DNA from: an uncultured Acidobacteriota bacterium
Lineage (GTDB): Bacteria; Acidobacteriota; Blastocatellia; Pyrinomonadales; Pyrinomonadaceae
Length of the DNA stretch: 64,000 nucleotides
NCBI GenBank assembly: GCA_937859595.1
Contig: CALMAH010000014.1
Span: forward strand, 124,001 to 188,000
Reading direction: 5' to 3'
Positions 61,426 through 64,000 of this stretch are shown one piece after another. The notes beneath the pieces were generated by a model. It had not been told where the DNA came from, made no database searches, and worked only from the letters and a program-made list of their open reading frames with translations. The position numbers were made by a program, and so were the translations under genes. Each line of letters begins with the position of its first letter. The first letter of the stretch is position 1.

Positions 61426-62094
61426 TCATGATGCCTGATACTGGATCGGATCTTTGATGCCGGCCTGTTCAAAACCGCGAAGCCGGAGCGCGCATGAATC
61501 GCAGGTGCCGCAGGCAAGCTTTTCGCTGCGGTAGCATGACCACGTCAGATGAAGAGGGGCGTTTAGCTCGATCCCTTTTTTCACGATCTCGGCTTTTGAG
61601 AGATGGATGATCGGCGTGCGTATCTCGATGCGGGTGCCGGGTTTTATACCGGTATTTATTGTCTGTTGGAACGCCTCGAAGAATTCGGGCCGGCAATCGG
61701 GATAGCCGCTCGAATCTTCTGCGACAGCACCGATGTAGATGCTCGTCGCTCCGATCACTTCAGCCCAACTTGTCGCTATCGCGAGCATATTGGCGTTGCG
61801 AAAGGGGACGTAACTGGTCGGGATTTCTTTTGATCCGAGGTCGGCTTCTGTTACGGCGATCTGCTCATCGGTTATTGATGAGCCGCCGATCTTCGCAAGA
61901 TATTCGATAGATACGTCAAGCCGATCTTTGACCCCGTAGTGATCGGCAATATCTTTAAACGCTTTTCTCTCACGAGCCTCTGTCCGCTGGCCGTAGGAGA
62001 CGTGAAGGAAGGCCAGATCGCTGTTTTCTCGGAATGCAAGTGCAGCCGTGACGCACGAATCCATTCCGCCGGAAACGAGAACGACAGAAGTCAT
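61426..62094 (-). CDS. queC: 7-cyano-7-deazaguanine synthase
   Basis: A 222-residue ATP-dependent enzyme that makes preQ0 for queuosine tRNA modification. MTSVVLVSGGMDSCVTAALA holds the ATP loop, and WSCYRSEKLACGTCDSCALRLRGFEQAG holds the four zinc cysteines. ATG 62094 overlaps the upstream serine-hydrolase stop (ATGA). QueE, which makes its substrate, is in the same operon. queD and queF are not in the window. Confidence 0.95.
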   Translation of the reverse strand: MTSVVLVSGGMDSCVTAALAFRENSDLAFLHVSYGQRTEARERKAFKDIADHYGVKDRLDVSIEYLAKIGGSSITDEQIAVTEADLGSKEIPTSYVPFRNANMLAIATSWAEVIGATSIYIGAVAEDSSGYPDCRPEFFEAFQQTINTGIKPGTRIEIRTPIIHLSKAEIVKKGIELNAPLHLTWSCYRSEKLACGTCDSCALRLRGFEQAGIKDPIQYQAS

Positions 62095-62981
62095 CGAGCA
62101 AGTCCTTCCTGGAGTATCTGCGAGAGCCGCCAAATCATCGCGTTGCCCATGTCGTCCATAATGTATTGCACGACGGGCATGTCGTCCACGGTGATCGCCA
62201 TTGCGATGCGGCCGCGGCGGGTATAGACGATGCCGACGTCTGAGCGAAGGCGGTCGAGCGAGCCGGATTTGGAGGCGACCGGAACCGTATCGAGTGAATT
62301 GCGGCCGATGCCGTCCTTGTATTGCTGGCGGCGGAGAATGGCGATCATCTCGGCCGAAGCTTCTTTTGAAACGACCTCGCCCCTTTCGAGCATCTCAAGG
62401 AGGCGGACCATATCTTTCGGCGAGGAGCGGCCGATGCCGAACAGTTTGTTCAGCGGCTCGTCCCATGCCTTGGCATCGCCGCCGCCGCCGATCTTGCGAA
62501 GCGAGAGAGTATCATTCAGGCCAAGCTTTGCCATAAAATCGTTGACCGAATTGCTGGAGATATGGTCAAGGACAAGGTTTGTGGCCGTATTGTCCGAGAG
62601 CACTATCATGAGAACGGTCGCTGTTTTTAGGTCGATCTTTGAACCGGGCGAGAACTCTCTAAGTATGCCCGAACCTCCGGCTGTCTTTCCTGCCTCGATA
62701 GTGAATTCGTCCGTCCAGGCGATCTTGCCCTCGGCGACCTGACGAAACACCTCGACCATGATCGGCAGCTTTATGGTGGAAGCTGTTCGAACCTGTTCAT
62801 CGGCTCGGAGGCCGTATTCGGCGCCTGTATCAAGATTTTTTGCGTAGATCCAGACCTTGCCTTTGAAGTCGGCGATCTCGGCCATTATCTTTTCATTGAG
62901 CGCCGCTGATCGATCGGGCGCCTGTGCCGAGATCCCCAATCCGCAAAACAACAAAAAAGCAAAAGTAAGTGCGATCCTCAT
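62091..62981 (-). CDS. class A beta-lactamase-like serine hydrolase
   Basis: A 296-residue exported protein (signal MRIALTFAFLLFCGLGISAQ). Motifs sit at class A positions: S68-x-x-K71 (TASTIK), S129-D130-N131, and K238-S239-G240. In place of the omega-loop ExxxN it has DEPLN (E175, N178), one residue shorter than usual. It may be a beta-lactamase or a DD-peptidase-like enzyme. It is located between queE and queC and coupled to queC. Confidence 0.85.
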   Translation of the reverse strand: MRIALTFAFLLFCGLGISAQAPDRSAALNEKIMAEIADFKGKVWIYAKNLDTGAEYGLRADEQVRTASTIKLPIMVEVFRQVAEGKIAWTDEFTIEAGKTAGGSGILREFSPGSKIDLKTATVLMIVLSDNTATNLVLDHISSNSVNDFMAKLGLNDTLSLRKIGGGGDAKAWDEPLNKLFGIGRSSPKDMVRLLEMLERGEVVSKEASAEMIAILRRQQYKDGIGRNSLDTVPVASKSGSLDRLRSDVGIVYTRRGRIAMAITVDDMPVVQYIMDDMGNAMIWRLSQILQEGLAR

Positions 62982-63084
62982 AAAGTTTGTATTCTCCAAT
63001 TTCACGGTCGTTTCAGTATCTATACCAGATCCTAGTCGCAGAATTGATTAATAATTACTAATTGAATAATTAATAATCAGTATG

Positions 63085-63104
63085 CAGGGGGTCAAACTCC
63101 CCTG
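63085..63104 (-). terminator. hairpin at the queE stop codon
   Basis: CAGGGG / CCCCTG stem around a loop that contains the queE stop codon (63092-63094), followed on the minus strand by an AT-rich tract. It could attenuate transcription into the serine-hydrolase gene 110 bp downstream. No long T-run is present. Confidence 0.45.
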
Positions 63105-63745
63105 ACATCTACTCCCCAAATATATTTATGAAGCTGGAGATTTAGCCGGAGGGGAAGGCCGCTTGCGGCTATGGTCTCTGCGATCTCTGAAAGGTTTTCG
63201 ACGCCGTGGACTGGGGAGATCAATATTTCTCTAGCACGGTTGTTGAGATCGTATTTCTTGGTGATCTCTTTTGCGAACTCCCAATCAGCGAGATCGGCCA
63301 CGACGAACTTGACCTCGTCTTTTTCGGGGTTGAGACGTTCGAGGTTTGGCCAGTGGTTACGTTCAGCCTCGCCTGAGGCAGGACATTTTACGTCCAAAAT
63401 GATCTTTGCCCGCGGGTCCACTTGCTCGGTCGAAACGTAACCGCCGGTCTCGATAAGCACTTCATAACCGCGGTCGCAGAGCTCGGTGATAAATGGAAAT
63501 ACTTTCTTTTGCACCAGCGGTTCCCCGCCGGTCACCTCGACCAGCGGACAGCCGAATTCTTCGAGCTTTGCGAAGATATCCTCGAATGAGACCTTTTCGC
63601 CGCCGTGGAATGTATATTCGCTGTCGCACCAGACGCACCGCATCGGGCAGCCTGTTAGGCGGACGAACGAACACGGACGGCCTGCGTGGGACGATTCGCC
63701 CTGTATGGATAAGAATATCTCTGTGATACGAAGCGTGTTGCCCAC
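63092..63745 (-). CDS. queE: 7-carboxy-7-deazaguanine synthase
   Basis: A 217-residue radical-SAM enzyme that forms CDG from carboxy-tetrahydropterin in the preQ0 pathway. ITEIFLSIQGESSHAGRPCSFVRLTGCPMRCVWCDSEYTFHGG shows the CxxxCxxC iron-sulfur motif, and VTGGEPLVQ is the SAM-binding GGE motif. It is the first gene of a probable queE - hydrolase - queC unit. Confidence 0.95.
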   Translation of the reverse strand: MGNTLRITEIFLSIQGESSHAGRPCSFVRLTGCPMRCVWCDSEYTFHGGEKVSFEDIFAKLEEFGCPLVEVTGGEPLVQKKVFPFITELCDRGYEVLIETGGYVSTEQVDPRAKIILDVKCPASGEAERNHWPNLERLNPEKDEVKFVVADLADWEFAKEITKKYDLNNRAREILISPVHGVENLSEIAETIAASGLPLRLNLQLHKYIWGVDVRGV

Positions 63746-63755
63746 AAAGAGGATT

Positions 63756-63786
63756 TAGCCACGAATTGCACGAATTACACAAATAG
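63756..63786. repeat. GCCACGAATT-type dispersed repeat fragment
   Basis: TTAGCCACGAATTGCACGAATTACAC carries the ACGAATT unit twice. Its start TTAGCCAC matches that of the terminator repeat at 30357. Short repeats of this style occur between genes in many bacteria. Confidence 0.5.
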
Positions 63787-63910
63787 TGCGGTTCGGTTAA
63801 TTCGGATCTCAAAAGACAGAGCCTCATACTTAACTGCAAAGGCGGGAGATTTTTGCAGTCTCGGGCAGTTCGCGGCTGAAAAATCCCTCGATCTGGGCTA
63901 GACTAGCACT

Positions 63911-64000
63911 ATGCGAGAAAGCTTAAAGCGATTTATTGACCAGATGGAGGAAAACTCGGTTGCCGTGATACCAGCGGCACGCGAGAAGACGCGGAGTTAC
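63911..64000 (+). CDS. aminopeptidase P-like (M24) gene, 3' end cut by window edge
   Basis: ATG 63911 opens a frame that runs off the window: MRESLKRFIDQMEENSVAVIPAAREKTRSY. The VAVIPAAREKTRS segment is characteristic of the N-terminal domain of Xaa-Pro aminopeptidases. Only 30 codons are seen, so the call is based on that start alone. Confidence 0.7.
   Translation, partial: MRESLKRFIDQMEENSVAVIPAAREKTRSY

Overview
The window looks like chromosome from an Acidobacteriota, most likely a Blastocatellia / Pyrinomonadaceae-type bacterium. This is inferred from gene content and style: a VWFA-type secreted protein of the acidobacterial kind, a bacterial deoxyhypusine-synthase-family protein, a DUF1844 gene beside an MBL hydrolase, many secreted peptidases, and abundant palindromic repeats between and inside genes. 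No ribosomal RNA is present, so the placement rests on protein resemblance only. Coding density is high and genes lie on both strands in short operons. There is one tRNA (Ala, GGC anticodon).

Layout. 1-5.2 kb: the end of a DUF1844 gene, an MBL-fold hydrolase, then class I ribonucleotide reductase (nrdA-nrdB) behind a promoter whose -35 and -10 elements are overlapped by two NrdR-type boxes, with a third box upstream. 5.2-10.6 kb: small membrane and secreted proteins, a deoxyhypusine-synthase-like gene with a stray copy of its own 5' end about 560 bp upstream, a palindromic repeat pair, a monooxygenase remnant, hldD and an AraC-type regulator. 10.6-18 kb: an apparent ether-lipid operon (alkyl-DHAP synthase, PlsC-type acyltransferase, short-chain reductase), then a membrane protein, ribF and a UbiB/ABC1 kinase. 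18-25.8 kb: S41 peptidase, CBM9-like protein, a reductase, a methyltransferase with a formate/nitrite-type channel, tatA, prolyl aminopeptidase and a HEAT-like secreted protein with a strong terminator.

25.8-40 kb: asparagine synthetase (asnB) carrying an in-frame palindromic repeat insertion, a GT2 glycosyltransferase, an Ntn-type asparaginase, HIT protein, methyltransferases, a TPR protein, several unrecognised proteins, thyA, an OmpA-family membrane protein with seven [D/E]-[F/W]-x-[K]-T repeats on its cytoplasmic side, a VWA protein and an FmdB-type zinc ribbon. 40-49 kb: lipocalin, trxB, PilZ proteins, enoyl-CoA hydratase, tRNA-Ala, an S9 peptidase, an oxidoreductase whose last codons come from a repeat, and an NmrA-like protein. 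49-56 kb: a 670 bp gene-poor stretch, an M14 carboxypeptidase with its own in-frame palindrome, a RAYT transposase flanked by four REP sequences, an NfeD-flotillin pair and a PIN toxin-antitoxin pair. 56-64 kb: M16 peptidase, secreted hypotheticals, VapBC, a queE - serine hydrolase - queC operon, and the start of an aminopeptidase P gene.

Two themes stand out. First, a eukaryote-like alkyl-DHAP synthase sits in a tight operon with an acyltransferase and an SDR, the three activities expected for glycerol ether-lipid head synthesis. Second, at least three families of small palindromic elements have spread here. Several were fixed inside reading frames, where they supply protein segments or stop codons in AsnB, the Gfo/Idh protein, the M14 peptidase and the RAYT itself.
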